Shown here piece after piece: positions 1 to 10,615 of a stretch of DNA of 64,000 bases; the first letter of the stretch is position 1; every line of letters begins with the position of its first letter. The DNA is taken from positions 3,826,001 through 3,890,000 of the forward strand of contig NZ_CP044125.1 in NCBI RefSeq assembly GCF_016864575.1, in the 5' to 3' direction. The stretch comes from Rhizobium sp. BG4 (GTDB taxonomy: Bacteria > Pseudomonadota > Alphaproteobacteria > Rhizobiales > Rhizobiaceae). Under the pieces are notes generated by a model. It was not told where the DNA came from. It worked only from the letters and a program-made list of their open reading frames with translations, and ran no database searches. The translations under genes and the position numbers were made by a program.

Positions 1-112
1 GGAACTTGTTGCTCTCGAACAGGGTGTAAAGCTTAGCGCGGGAGTATGTCGTGCGTGCCGTTACCTGCTTAAGGGTCAGAAAGCGTTCGCGAGCGTCAGC
101 GTTGTCGTTCAT
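1..112 (-). CDS. AlpA-family excisionase/regulator, N-terminal part (truncated by window edge)
   Basis: The minus strand from 112 reads MNDNADARERFLTLKQVTA followed by RTTYSRAKLYTLFESNKF and runs off the window at base 1, so only 37 residues are visible. The pattern 'RFLTLKQV..RT..SRAKLYTL' is the winged-helix/HTH opening of AlpA/phage excisionase-like proteins, which bind DNA next to integrase genes and control excision or prophage gene expression. A good ribosome-binding site (GGAGAA) lies 7 bases before the ATG. It follows the integrase on the same strand, separated by a terminator, as is usual at the edge of a genomic island. Function is inferred from the N-terminus only. Confidence 0.75.
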   Translation of the reverse strand, partial: MNDNADARERFLTLKQVTARTTYSRAKLYTLFESNKF

Positions 113-320
113 TTTGCGTTCTCCAATTGTCTTTTGCCGTCTTGGCGAGAACAAAAAGAGCGCGAAATTATCGAAACGGGAATATGTGAAGATTTTACAT
201 GCCGGTCGATTTGCAACCAATGAGTTGCGCGCATGAACTGTTTTCATTGTCAAAATTGGCCGAGCATGCAGGGTCATGCGCCCTGTGGATATTGCGTTGC
301 CAAGGTATCAGCGGTTGCAG

Positions 321-356
321 GAAAAACGAAAGCCCGCCTCATGGAGAGACGGGCTT
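321..356 (-). terminator. Rho-independent terminator of the integrase gene
   Basis: On the minus strand an 11-bp stem (330-340 with 346-356, one G-U pair) has a 5-base loop and is followed by TCGTTTTTCC. It lies 29 bases after the integrase stop. The rest of 113-320 is an AT-richer promoter region for the AlpA-like gene with no other coding signal. Confidence 0.8.
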
Positions 357-384
357 GGATATTTCAGGACGCCATTTTTGGACG

Positions 385-1653
385 TCAGGCACTCTTGAGA
401 GGGAAGGCCGTGACGTTGTCCGCAGGCGCGTTCTTGCCCGTGAGAAAGCTTGCCCATGCCGTCATGAGCGCTAAACGCTTGGCGAGGTAATCTGCGCGAT
501 TGTAGGCCCTTTCTACGGCATCGCCGATCTTGTGGCCGATTGCCATATCGATCAGCCGGGATTCGAATTGCGTCTCGTTGTTCCCCCACGTCGAGAAGGT
601 CGAGCGCAGGCCATGATTGTCCATGACGTCGCTCGAATAGCCGAGCGCTCGTGTCTTGTTCAACATGCTGTTCGTCGCCATCGGGCCGCCGTTCCGCTGG
701 TTCGGAAAGAGATATTCGCTATCCGCCATGAAGTCCGGGTTTCGGGCCTTATGCCGAAGTGCCACCTTGACCACAGAAACCGCCGCTGGCGAGAGCGGAA
801 CCTTGTGCTCATGCTTCACCTTCGAAAGCTCTGGGATCGTCCACATGCCCGCTTCTAAGTCGAAGTCGGCGATCTTGGCCTCGCGAACGTCAATCGTCCG
901 AACGCCGCTCAAGATCAGCAGTTGCAATGCAAGCCCTGCGGCGGTGCCGTCAGCGTCCAGCTTCGAATAAAAGGCTGGCATGTCGGCATAAGCCAAGGAA
1001 GCATGAGGTTCGACTTTCGTCACCTTCTCGCGAGCAACGAACAGATATTCGAGGCAACCTTTCCAGCGAGCAGGATTATCACCGGTTCGGTATTTCTTGA
1101 CGGTCGCCCAATCCAGAATGTTTTCAATGCGGCCGCGAAGGTCGGAAGCCGTCTTCGTGTTCGAAGTCCATATCGGGCGGAGCGCTGCCTCGACGAGATC
1201 GACGTTGATATCCTCGACGTTCAAGGCACCGAGCGTGGGATAAGCGTAATCTTTGAGCGACTGTTTCCAGCGCCTGAAATGCTGCGCAGTCCAATGCTCG
1301 CCCTTGGCATCCATGAAACCTTTCGCGCATTCCTCGAAGGTGCGGCCCTGCCGAGCGGCAGCAATGCGCGCCGACTTCGAGCGGTCCCGTTCTTCGATCG
1401 GATCGATGCCGTCTTTCAGTTTCAAGCGCAGCAATCGGGCTTGTTCGCGGGCGTCCGCCAGCGGCAAATCATTGAGCGAGCCAAGACCCATCGCCCGCGC
1501 TTTGCCGCCGGGAAGTTTGAAACGGAAGATCCAAGAACGCATCACAGCGCCGTCGCGGGCAGTGCATTGAAGCCACAGATTGCCGCCGTCGCCATGCATC
1601 CCAGCCGGCAGGTTCTTGCAATTGTTCGGAAGACGATGGATGCCCTTTGCCAT
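385..1653 (-). CDS. Tyrosine-type site-specific integrase (P4-like, DUF4102 arm-binding domain)
   Basis: A 422-residue recombinase that would integrate and excise a genomic island or prophage. The N-terminal ~90 residues fit the DUF4102 arm-binding fold (GDGGNLWLQC, MGLGSLNDLPLADAR). A core-binding domain spans about 105-200, and the C-terminal catalytic domain holds Arg252 (SGVRT), lysines near 278-284, His347/Arg350 in HGLR, His374 (AIGHKIG) and nucleophile Tyr384 (AYNRADY). All catalytic residues are present, so it looks functional. Start ATG 1653 is preceded by GGGAAA. It reads toward the AlpA-like gene, so the island body should lie left of base 1, and the chromosome resumes to the right near grxD. 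No tRNA attachment gene is visible. Confidence 0.93.
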   Translation of the reverse strand: MAKGIHRLPNNCKNLPAGMHGDGGNLWLQCTARDGAVMRSWIFRFKLPGGKARAMGLGSLNDLPLADAREQARLLRLKLKDGIDPIEERDRSKSARIAAARQGRTFEECAKGFMDAKGEHWTAQHFRRWKQSLKDYAYPTLGALNVEDINVDLVEAALRPIWTSNTKTASDLRGRIENILDWATVKKYRTGDNPARWKGCLEYLFVAREKVTKVEPHASLAYADMPAFYSKLDADGTAAGLALQLLILSGVRTIDVREAKIADFDLEAGMWTIPELSKVKHEHKVPLSPAAVSVVKVALRHKARNPDFMADSEYLFPNQRNGGPMATNSMLNKTRALGYSSDVMDNHGLRSTFSTWGNNETQFESRLIDMAIGHKIGDAVERAYNRADYLAKRLALMTAWASFLTGKNAPADNVTAFPLKSA

Positions 1654-1733
1654 GATGAGCTATTTCCCGTTACCCACATTCAATAAGTCAACGGTAAGAG
1701 ACAAACTAAGACATTGCAAGAAGATAATTCAGG

Positions 1734-1798
1734 CGCAATCGCCTGTATATCATGGCAGCGTAAGACGGATTAGGACAACGTGAAATGAGGCGATTGCG
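1734..1798. repeat. 11-bp perfect inverted repeat between integrase and chromosomal DNA
   Basis: CGCAATCGCCT at 1734-1744 and AGGCGATTGCG at 1788-1798 are exact inverse copies separated by 43 bases, just upstream of the integrase start. This is a suitable position for integrase arm-type sites or an operator at the island junction. The role is inferred. Confidence 0.5.
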
Positions 1799-1840
1799 AA
1801 AGAGGTGTCCGTCACTTTAGAAATTCCCATAAACAGGCCA

Positions 1841-1863
1841 AGGCGCTGTTCAGCACAGCGCCT
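1841..1863 (-). terminator. Hairpin terminator downstream of grxD
   Basis: AGGCGCTGT (1841-1849) and ACAGCGCCT (1855-1863) form a perfect 9-bp stem with a 5-base loop. On the minus strand it follows the grxD stop by about 50 bases; the tail TTGGCCTGTTT is only moderately T-rich. It also marks DNA that is probably core genome rather than island. Confidence 0.6.
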
Positions 1864-1914
1864 CGGACTCAAATCAAATCAGGTTTGGAAACCGGGCGGA
1901 CGCCCGGTGCCCGG

Positions 1915-2250
1915 TCAGGAGGCGGCGCGAACCGCGACGCCGTTTTCCTGCAGATGCTGCTGCAACTCGCCAGCCTGGAACATTTCCCGGACGATATCGC
2001 AGCCGCCGATGAACTCACCCTTCACGTAAAGCTGGGGGATCGTCGGCCAGTTGGAGTAATCCTTGATGCCCTGGCGGATTTCCGAATCGGCGAGCACGTT
2101 GATGCCCTTATAATCGACGCCGATGTAATCGAGAATCTGCACGACCTGGCCGGAGAAACCACACTGGGGAAACTGCGGCGTGCCCTTCATGAAAAGGACG
2201 ACGTCGTTGCTCTTGATTTCGTTGTCGATGAATTCGTTGATGCCGCTCAT
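1915..2250 (-). CDS. grxD: Monothiol glutaredoxin, Grx4 family
   Basis: A 111-residue cytosolic CGFS-type glutaredoxin. It binds a glutathione-ligated [2Fe-2S] cluster and passes it to target proteins, usually together with BolA. The sequence shows the family hallmarks: FMKGTP, the active-site QCGFS, the WPTIPQLY cis-proline region and the GGCDI glutathione-binding motif, and its length is that of the family. I chose ATG 2250 (AAAGGAA 9 bases upstream) over a TTG 18 bases earlier that lies before the Shine-Dalgarno sequence. The partner-type gene bolA lies about 3.6 kb away on the same strand, with a membrane-protein gene, a convergent hydrolase and a small basic protein gene between. Confidence 0.95.
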   Translation of the reverse strand: MSGINEFIDNEIKSNDVVLFMKGTPQFPQCGFSGQVVQILDYIGVDYKGINVLADSEIRQGIKDYSNWPTIPQLYVKGEFIGGCDIVREMFQAGELQQHLQENGVAVRAAS

Positions 2251-2408
2251 GGGACCTATTCCTTTCAACAGGCGGGTTAAAGGCCCACCGTTTCAATCGT
2301 TAGCTTTAGATAGCATGCGCCGGTTCAAATTCCAGCAGTCAATGCCAAAAAAAGACCAATCGTAAGCATGCTAGGTAATGCTGTTGCGCTTTCGTTACGC
2401 CTGCGATG

Positions 2409-2636
2409 TCAGCGGCTGCGCTGCTTGCTGCGAACGGCGGCGGTGCGGCGTTTGCTGACCTGCTTCTTCGCGGTCTTGCGCGGGGCGGCGGCCTTCTTGA
2501 GCCGGCCAGTCGTTGCCGAGCGAGTCTGCCGCTTGGTGCGCTTCGTCGTCGAACGGCCGGTCGTCTTCTTCAGGATCTCCTTGAGGACGCTTTCGACCAC
2601 GCCGTTGACGATTTCCTTCATGAGATCGGCCATCAT
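2409..2636 (-). CDS. Small lysine/arginine-rich protein, unknown function
   Basis: 75 residues. The first ~25 form a likely amphipathic helix (MMADLMKEIVNGVVESVLKE). The remainder is almost entirely Lys, Arg, Ser, Thr and Ala (KRTKRQTRSA, KKAAAPRKTAKKQV), resembling histone-H1-like nucleic-acid-binding tails. Two adjacent ATG codons follow AAGGTG; the second (2633) has the better spacing. It is divergent from the hydrolase gene at 2790 and upstream of grxD. No family is recognised; binding of nucleic acid is only suggested by composition. Confidence 0.6.
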   Translation of the reverse strand: MMADLMKEIVNGVVESVLKEILKKTTGRSTTKRTKRQTRSATTGRLKKAAAPRKTAKKQVSKRRTAAVRSKQRSR

Positions 2637-2789
2637 TCACCTTCTGCGATAGAAACTGGTTTTCCGGCTATTGAATTCCGGATGTTTTGCGTTAGCAAGC
2701 GCTGTTCGTGCCCGTCCGTGTTTTTTCCGCCTCATTTGGCGTGCAAGGCGGCGCCGATGGCGCCATGGGGGCTTGCCGGAAAGACTGTG

Positions 2790-3947
2790 ATGGAATTGAT
2801 CAGGAAGCGGGTCGTGCTGCACTTCCCGGGCTTCGAACCGCTGGATGGCCGCGCGCAGCGTGCGCGCTACGAGCGTTCAGCAAAGCAGAGCGGCAAGGTA
2901 TGGGGCTTCGAGGCTGAGATCGGCGAAGTCGAGAATGCCGTCTATCCCGTCTCCTTCACGGTCGATGCCAAGAGCGCGGCCTGGCAGACGCAGAACCGCA
3001 TCCATATCCTCGATCACGACGAACTCGTGCAGTCCCTGCGCCACAAATCTCTCGCACGGCGGATGATCGATGGCTTCACGGCAGCCGCCAGGATTATCGG
3101 CGACGGGGCCATGGCCGCCTATTTCCGCCACGCCTGGCGCTTCGGCCTGTTCTTCATCTTCCCGTTTCTGCTGATGACGCTGGGGATGCTGCTGACGGCA
3201 ACGATCGCCCTTGCACCCCTCCGCTTCGACCTGCCGGCATGGAACCTGATCTGGAGCCTGCCGCTCGCCGCCGCATTTTTCGCCTTCGTTTTCCTGCCGT
3301 TCACCGAGCGGTTCCACACGCTGCATCTCTTCGCCGATTGGGAAATGGCAGTCGCGCTCGGACGGATGAACCGCCCCGAATTCAATGCATTCCTCGAACG
3401 TTGCGCTGGCGCGGCGCGCGCGGCGTTGGCGGAGGAGGCTGATGAGTACGTCATCTCCTCACACAGCATGGGCTCCAGCGTTGCCGCTCATGTGCTCGGC
3501 ATGCTCCTGGAGCGGGAACCGGAGCTACTTGCCGGAAAGCGCGTCGTTTTCGCCTCGCTGGGCTCCGCCGTGCTGCAATGCGCGCTTCTGAAGCCCGCCG
3601 ATGTCTTGAGATCGCGTGTCGGCGCCATCGCCCGAAACCCCGCGATCTTCTGGCTCGACGTCCAGTGCCTGACCGACGCGATCCATTTCTACAAGGTCCC
3701 GGTCGCCGCCGTCACCGGCCACCCCGACGCACCGCCCGCCAAGATGCTGTTCATTCGCGTCAAGCAGATGCTGACGCCCGAGCACTACAAGAAGATCAAG
3801 CTCGATTTCCTACGCGTCCACCGGCAGTACGTGCTCGGACCGGACCTCCAGGCGCCGTTCGATTTCACGCTGTTGACGGCGGGGCCTGTCCGCGCGGATG
3901 CTATGGCCGAGGGCGGGCTAAAGGCTGGACTGAGCCAGGCAGCCTAG
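2790..3947 (+). CDS. Membrane-anchored alpha/beta-hydrolase-like protein
   Basis: 385 residues beginning MELIRKRVVLHFPGFEP, with GGAAAG 6 bases before ATG 2790. Two hydrophobic helices lie at about 117-142 and 150-171, after a soluble N-terminal part. The C-terminal part carries a lipase-type nucleophile elbow, SHSMGS, with Ser226. The opening 'VVLHFPGF' matches the oxyanion strand of an alpha/beta hydrolase, so the membrane helices interrupt or follow the first strands, an unusual arrangement. Substrate is unknown. The reading frame stays open for 380 bases upstream of this start, but that stretch lies opposite the small basic gene and lacks a start with a ribosome site. Confidence 0.75.
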   Translation: MELIRKRVVLHFPGFEPLDGRAQRARYERSAKQSGKVWGFEAEIGEVENAVYPVSFTVDAKSAAWQTQNRIHILDHDELVQSLRHKSLARRMIDGFTAAARIIGDGAMAAYFRHAWRFGLFFIFPFLLMTLGMLLTATIALAPLRFDLPAWNLIWSLPLAAAFFAFVFLPFTERFHTLHLFADWEMAVALGRMNRPEFNAFLERCAGAARAALAEEADEYVISSHSMGSSVAAHVLGMLLEREPELLAGKRVVFASLGSAVLQCALLKPADVLRSRVGAIARNPAIFWLDVQCLTDAIHFYKVPVAAVTGHPDAPPAKMLFIRVKQMLTPEHYKKIKLDFLRVHRQYVLGPDLQAPFDFTLLTAGPVRADAMAEGGLKAGLSQAA

Positions 3948-5755
3948 CGGAAGAGGCTGTGATCGATCCGGAACAGCTGAAAGTCAGAGGGAACCGGGTT
4001 CTCCACTCGGACAAGGCCGGGCCAGGAACCACCGCCTGCCAGCGCGGCGTAGAGCGGGGCCTGATCGGCATCGACCGGTAGCGGAAATTTGCAAACGGCG
4101 ACATAGTCGAACGGAGCGGCTGCGGCTTTGCGTGTCTCGCTATCGGGTGACGTGAAGAGCTCGAACATGCGCTTCATGCCGGGAGACGCGCGATGGAACG
4201 GGACGGCGGCGACGGAGAAGCCGGAAGGTAGCGCAAAGGCCAGTGGAATGGACAGCCCCTGCGGCACGGCGATCCCACCCGGCGCGACCGAACTCAGGGC
4301 TGAAAAATCCTGCCCTTTGCATTCGCTATAGCCCATATAGTCGATCGCATCATAGGTCTGCTCCTGGGGCGGAAAGATAAAGCGCAGCGCGATCGTGATA
4401 CCGATGATCGAGGCCAGCGTTCCACCGACGAGACGCTTCAGCTGTCCGCCGCTCGGCTTGAGAAAGCCTTCTGGAGCCGTCACCACCTGCAGTGCGTGCG
4501 GCAGGAAGAGCGGCACGAAGGCGAAGGCAAAGCGGATATTCCTGGTCTGCAGCAGCGTTAGCACAAGGCTCGCCGCGGCGACGGCAAAGAGGATCGCCAA
4601 GCCGGCACGTCCCTTGCCACTATCGCGGACAATGGCCGGCAGTGCCGCGACGGCGATGCACACTAGCACCGCAAGCATCATCACCATGGCGGTCTGATTG
4701 TGCTCGAAATAGTAGAGAAAGCTGTATTCCTGGGCGACGCGGTCGAACCAGTCGCGGCGTGATAGCGGGTCGATCATCCAATAGGGGCCGGACAGGCAGC
4801 GCGGGAACAGATATGCCGATCCGCCGAGAAAAACGGCGCCTGCCGATGCCAGAGCTGCAATTCGAGCCAGCGGCTTTTGCCGATCGAGCGCCAGTGCGCC
4901 AACCACCAAGATCGCCGAACAGCCGAGCGCGAGAACGATGTAGGGTGCAGAGAAGGCATCGCAGTGGGTGGACACCATGCCGACGGGGCCGAGAAATGCG
5001 AAGCCTGCCGGCAATGTCAGAGCAATGATCGTCGCGGCTGCAGCGAGGAGGACGTCCCGGGAGCCGGGCACGCCGAAGATGTAGCATCCGACCAATCCAA
5101 CGAAGGCCATTGCGATGAGCGGCAACCCCTCAAGGCCGATGATAACGCAGATCAAAGTGCCCACACCGATCAGGATGCCTCCGGCCCGGTTCCATCGCTC
5201 CAGGCCGATCCCGATCATAGACAGTCCGATGATCTGCATATTGTGATGATCAATGCGATAGGGAACGAATTCCCATATGGCGTAGGTCATCAAGATGATG
5301 CTTGTGATGAGTATTGGATAAGAGACGCCGACGCCGCCACGCATCTGCCGTGAAAAGAAACTGGCGATCAATGCACTGAAGCCAATGAGCATCAATGGCG
5401 GCCAGACCTGGAAGGCGATCTGAAGTGCGCGTTCACCACCAAAGGCGGGGGAAAGCAACGAGGCGATCGTGACGTAGGCTAGATCGATCAGCCGCGACCA
5501 GGGGGAAGTGTAGGGTTCGGGTGTCGCGATGACCGGCAGTCCGAGGTCGAACCAGCGCCCGCCGCCGAAGAAAAGATGGCGGATTTGCAGCTCACGCATC
5601 TTGTCGTCGATATCGCCGAGGAAGTTCTGGCCATCGATGCGGTCGAGCAGGGCGATGACGAGGCAGAGCGGTGCGACCGTCAGGAACACGCGTAGCCATG
5701 CCGATCCGTGACCGGCGTTAGCCTTATCTTTAATGCCGAGAAAATCCGAAGCCAT
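3944..5755 (-). CDS. Large polytopic membrane protein, GT-C glycosyltransferase-like
   Basis: About 603 residues with around a dozen hydrophobic segments (for example CLVIALL, YPILITSIILM, ILIGVGTLICVIIGL). An early loop carries acidic DIDDKMRE, and a later loop has VPYRIDHHNMQ, which resembles the charged loop of STT3/GT-C glycosyltransferases. The C-terminal third is a soluble periplasmic-type domain. This would fit transfer of a sugar from a lipid carrier in the envelope, but family membership is only suggested. I prefer ATG 5755 to GTG 5767. Its stop codon overlaps the stop of the convergent hydrolase gene in a shared CTAG. Confidence 0.65.
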   Translation of the reverse strand: MASDFLGIKDKANAGHGSAWLRVFLTVAPLCLVIALLDRIDGQNFLGDIDDKMRELQIRHLFFGGGRWFDLGLPVIATPEPYTSPWSRLIDLAYVTIASLLSPAFGGERALQIAFQVWPPLMLIGFSALIASFFSRQMRGGVGVSYPILITSIILMTYAIWEFVPYRIDHHNMQIIGLSMIGIGLERWNRAGGILIGVGTLICVIIGLEGLPLIAMAFVGLVGCYIFGVPGSRDVLLAAAATIIALTLPAGFAFLGPVGMVSTHCDAFSAPYIVLALGCSAILVVGALALDRQKPLARIAALASAGAVFLGGSAYLFPRCLSGPYWMIDPLSRRDWFDRVAQEYSFLYYFEHNQTAMVMMLAVLVCIAVAALPAIVRDSGKGRAGLAILFAVAAASLVLTLLQTRNIRFAFAFVPLFLPHALQVVTAPEGFLKPSGGQLKRLVGGTLASIIGITIALRFIFPPQEQTYDAIDYMGYSECKGQDFSALSSVAPGGIAVPQGLSIPLAFALPSGFSVAAVPFHRASPGMKRMFELFTSPDSETRKAAAAPFDYVAVCKFPLPVDADQAPLYAALAGGGSWPGLVRVENPVPSDFQLFRIDHSLFR

Positions 5756-5841
5756 GCCGCTATCCACCGCTACGATCGTGCGAAGGAATATGCGCGGCAG
5801 ACAATTAAGATTGCGCTAGGGAACAGCAAGGCCGAAAAACA

Positions 5842-5868
5842 AAAATGCCCGGCAGTGCCGGGCATTTT
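5842..5868 (-). terminator. Strong terminator after bolA
   Basis: A perfect 12-bp stem (5842-5853 with 5857-5868) has a 3-base loop and, on the minus strand, is followed by TTTTTGTTTTTC. It ends the purL-bolA transcript before the membrane-protein gene. Confidence 0.9.
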
Positions 5869-5873
5869 GCATT

Positions 5874-6107
5874 TCACTCAGGTGCTGATGTCTGCAGCGC
5901 GAGGGCGTGCAATATGCCGCCCATGTTGCCTTTCAGCGCTTCGTAGACCATCTGGTGCTGCTGTACGCGGCTCTTGCCGCGGAAGGCTTCGGCGACGACT
6001 TCGGCGGCGTAGTGGTCGCCGTCTCCTGCCAGATCGCGGATCGTCACCTTGGCACCGGGGATCCCGGCCTTGATCATGTCTTCGATATCGCCGGGTTTCA
6101 TGGGCAT
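5874..6107 (-). CDS. bolA: BolA-family protein (BolA/IbaG type)
   Basis: 77 residues, cytosolic, the usual length of the short BolA class. The sequence contains the family pattern 'IKAGIPGAKVTIRDLAGDGDHY' in outline and the C-terminal 'RVQQHQMVYEAL' helix with its conserved histidine, which helps bind a [2Fe-2S] cluster shared with a CGFS glutaredoxin. A matching glutaredoxin (grxD) is in the window. GGAGTAAT lies just before ATG 6107. It follows purL by 20 bases and is probably co-transcribed with it, ending at the terminator at 5842-5868. Confidence 0.93.
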   Translation of the reverse strand: MPMKPGDIEDMIKAGIPGAKVTIRDLAGDGDHYAAEVVAEAFRGKSRVQQHQMVYEALKGNMGGILHALALQTSAPE

Positions 6108-6127
6108 GATCGATTACTCCTTGCGCA

Positions 6128-8404
<2,277 letters not shown>

Positions 8405-8489
8405 TTAACCCAAGTTGGCCGCGCGCGCGACAGGAAAATGGCCGCCGTCAACAATGAGGCTCGGGCGCGCCTTTCGAAATGGCAGATGC

Positions 8490-9065
8490 CTAGAATTTGT
8501 AGCCGAGCTGCAGGCCGGCGCGGGTCATGCCGTTGTTCGGGCCGTCGCAGAGATTGGCATGCGAGGAATGGGCGACCTGAGCCAGGACATTCCAGTGATT
8601 GTCGAAGCGATAGCCGGCGCCGATATATTCGTGGAACAGCAGGCGGCAGCCGAGCGCCGGGCCGTCATCGTTGTGATCGAGCTCGCCGGTATGGACGACG
8701 CCGCCGAAACCCGCTTCGGCGAAGAGCTTCTCGGAAAAGTCAGCAGTCCAGGAGAAGCCGGTGAAGACCTGCGTGGCGGAGCCCGAGGTGCCGATCGAGG
8801 TGCCCAAGTGGATGCGCGGCCGCGCAAGCTTCTGCAGGCCGGTGGCTTCGTCATGGCCGAATGGATCGAAGAAGAGGGTCACTTCGGGGAAGACGCCGTC
8901 TTCATGTTCGCTGCCGCCCTGGATGGAGGCAGAGGCGCCGAAGCGTAGTTCGTCGAATATCTGATCCTGCGCATGCGCGGGCAAGCTCGATGCACCGGCG
9001 GCGAGAACCACGATGGTGGATGCAGACAGGAAACGCAGGACCACTTCGCGGATACAAGCGTTCAT
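8490..9065 (-). CDS. PagL-like lipid A 3-O-deacylase (outer membrane)
   Basis: 191 residues. A signal peptide ends near SSLPAHAQD (about residue 33), followed by alternating beta-strand sequence typical of a small outer-membrane barrel and ending in an aromatic residue (GYKF). The segment VAHSSHANLCDGPNNGM matches the PagL active-site neighbourhood, in which a His and a Ser two residues apart (HSS) serve as catalytic base and nucleophile. PagL enzymes remove an acyl chain from lipid A. The gene lies 127 bases upstream of purL on the same strand. The exact substrate and whether the catalytic acid is kept are uncertain. Confidence 0.75.
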   Translation of the reverse strand: MNACIREVVLRFLSASTIVVLAAGASSLPAHAQDQIFDELRFGASASIQGGSEHEDGVFPEVTLFFDPFGHDEATGLQKLARPRIHLGTSIGTSGSATQVFTGFSWTADFSEKLFAEAGFGGVVHTGELDHNDDGPALGCRLLFHEYIGAGYRFDNHWNVLAQVAHSSHANLCDGPNNGMTRAGLQLGYKF

Positions 9066-9196
9066 CGGTTTCCCTCGCGCCGATCGAATCGCAGCGTGCG
9101 CTGCTGATCGATTGGTACCCAGCGAGGGGCAAAGGTAAAGCCGCCCCTAAAATATGACAGTTTTTGGCGGTGTGCTGAGTCTGAAATGCAACAGGA

Positions 9197-10615
9197 TCAG
9201 ACTTCGCTGTCGTAGGAGGAGACGCCGCTTTCCAGCAGACGCCGCAGTGTCGTCAGCCCGCGGGAGAGCTCGGTGACATCGGCCGGCGAGGAGAAGGAGA
9301 CGCGGACGCGGTGATAGACGCGTTCGGAGCGGGCCGATTTGAACTCGTCCTCGTCGTCGATCAGCACGCCTTCCTGATAGGCGGCATTCTTGAAAGTGCC
9401 GGAATGCCAGGGGTCGGGAACCTTCAGCCACAGGAAGGGCGCATGCGGATGGGAGACGAAATCGAAGCCGGCGAGATGTTCGCGCACGATCGCCTCGCGG
9501 CGCGCGAGTTCCTTGACGCTTGCGGCGCGGACGCTGTGGGCCTCGCCCGACTCGACGAGCCGTGCGGCTGTCTCTGCCAGAATGAAGGGCAGGCCGCCGG
9601 TGATCATCTTGTGCGTCACCTTGATGCGCTGAGCAAAGTGCGGCGGGCAGGCGGCCCAGCCGCCGCGAACACCGGCGGCGACGGATTTCGACAGGCCATT
9701 GATCAGGAACGTTCGCTCCGGCGCGAGCGAGGCGAGCAGCGGCGTCGTATCACCGGTCATGCCGCCATAAAGATCGTCTTCGATCAGCCAGACGCCGTGG
9801 CGCCGCGCGATCTCGGCGATTGCCTGGCGCCTGTCGAGCGGCATGGTCGCGAGCGTCGGATTGTGGGCGGTCGGCATCAGGAAGGCGAGCTTCGGATGCT
9901 GCTGGTGGCAGACACGCTCGAAATCCTCGGGGATGACGCCGTGTTCGTCGGAGTCGACGATGATCGTGCGGCGGCCGAGGATGCGGGCGCTGCGACTGAC
10001 CTGCGTATAGGTGAGGTTCTCGAAAACGATCTTGTCACCGGGGGAGGACACGGCGGAGATGATGGCGATTGCTGCGGCGTGGACGCCAGAGGTCGGGACG
10101 ATATTGGCGGCATCCGGCGCCCAGCCATTGCGCGACAGCCATGTCCGTCCGGCGGTGAACCAGTTCTGCGGGAAGGTTCGCGAGTAGGATGAGACCTCCG
10201 ACATGTGCTGCTCGCCGATTTCGCCGAGGATGCGCCCGACAATCCTGCCTTGGCCGAGATCGGGTGCCGCGGTCGTGTCGAAGCGGATCTTGTTCGGCGG
10301 TGCGTCGATGGCGCGGGTGCCGCCGAGCGAAATCGTTAGCGGGTCGACCTGTTCGCTTGGCGACGCCTGATTGCGGTCGATCACATAGGTGCCGCGGCCG
10401 ACTTCGCCGGCAACGAGGCCCCGTTCGTGAACGAGCGCATAGGCCCGGCCGATCGTTCCGATTGTCACCCCGATATCATAAGCGAGATTTCGCTGCGGCG
10501 GCAGCTTGCTGCCGGCGGGCAGGGCGCCGCTGGCGATGGCGGATTCGATGCTGTCGGCCAGCCGCATATAGACCGGGCCGGAACCGCGCGAGAGATCTGG
10601 GAGCCAATTTGTCAT
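9197..10615 (-). CDS. MocR-type regulator (GntR HTH fused to aminotransferase-like domain)
   Basis: 472 residues. The N-terminal ~80 form a GntR winged helix (PVYMRLADSIESAI, GSKLPPQRNLAYDIGVTIG, VGRGTYV). The rest is a fold-type I aminotransferase-like domain with the PLP lysine in INGLSKSVAAGVRGGW, NPT in TAHNPTLA and the aspartate in WLIEDDLYG. Such proteins sense an amino acid or PLP-bound ligand and control a nearby gene. The start (ATG 10615) directly abuts a perfect palindrome at 10616-10639, so autoregulation and control of the divergent DUF1127 gene are likely. No obvious metabolic target sits next to it. Confidence 0.92.
   Translation of the reverse strand: MTNWLPDLSRGSGPVYMRLADSIESAIASGALPAGSKLPPQRNLAYDIGVTIGTIGRAYALVHERGLVAGEVGRGTYVIDRNQASPSEQVDPLTISLGGTRAIDAPPNKIRFDTTAAPDLGQGRIVGRILGEIGEQHMSEVSSYSRTFPQNWFTAGRTWLSRNGWAPDAANIVPTSGVHAAAIAIISAVSSPGDKIVFENLTYTQVSRSARILGRRTIIVDSDEHGVIPEDFERVCHQQHPKLAFLMPTAHNPTLATMPLDRRQAIAEIARRHGVWLIEDDLYGGMTGDTTPLLASLAPERTFLINGLSKSVAAGVRGGWAACPPHFAQRIKVTHKMITGGLPFILAETAARLVESGEAHSVRAASVKELARREAIVREHLAGFDFVSHPHAPFLWLKVPDPWHSGTFKNAAYQEGVLIDDEDEFKSARSERVYHRVRVSFSSPADVTELSRGLTTLRRLLESGVSSYDSEV

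Noticed and set aside
922-1686. 254-codon open frame opposite the integrase
   Set aside because: The integrase carries all catalytic residues; the opposite frame shows none and has no ribosome site.
1654-1840. tRNA or tmRNA attachment gene at the island junction
   Set aside because: No cloverleaf, anticodon arm or T-loop sequence could be found on either strand.
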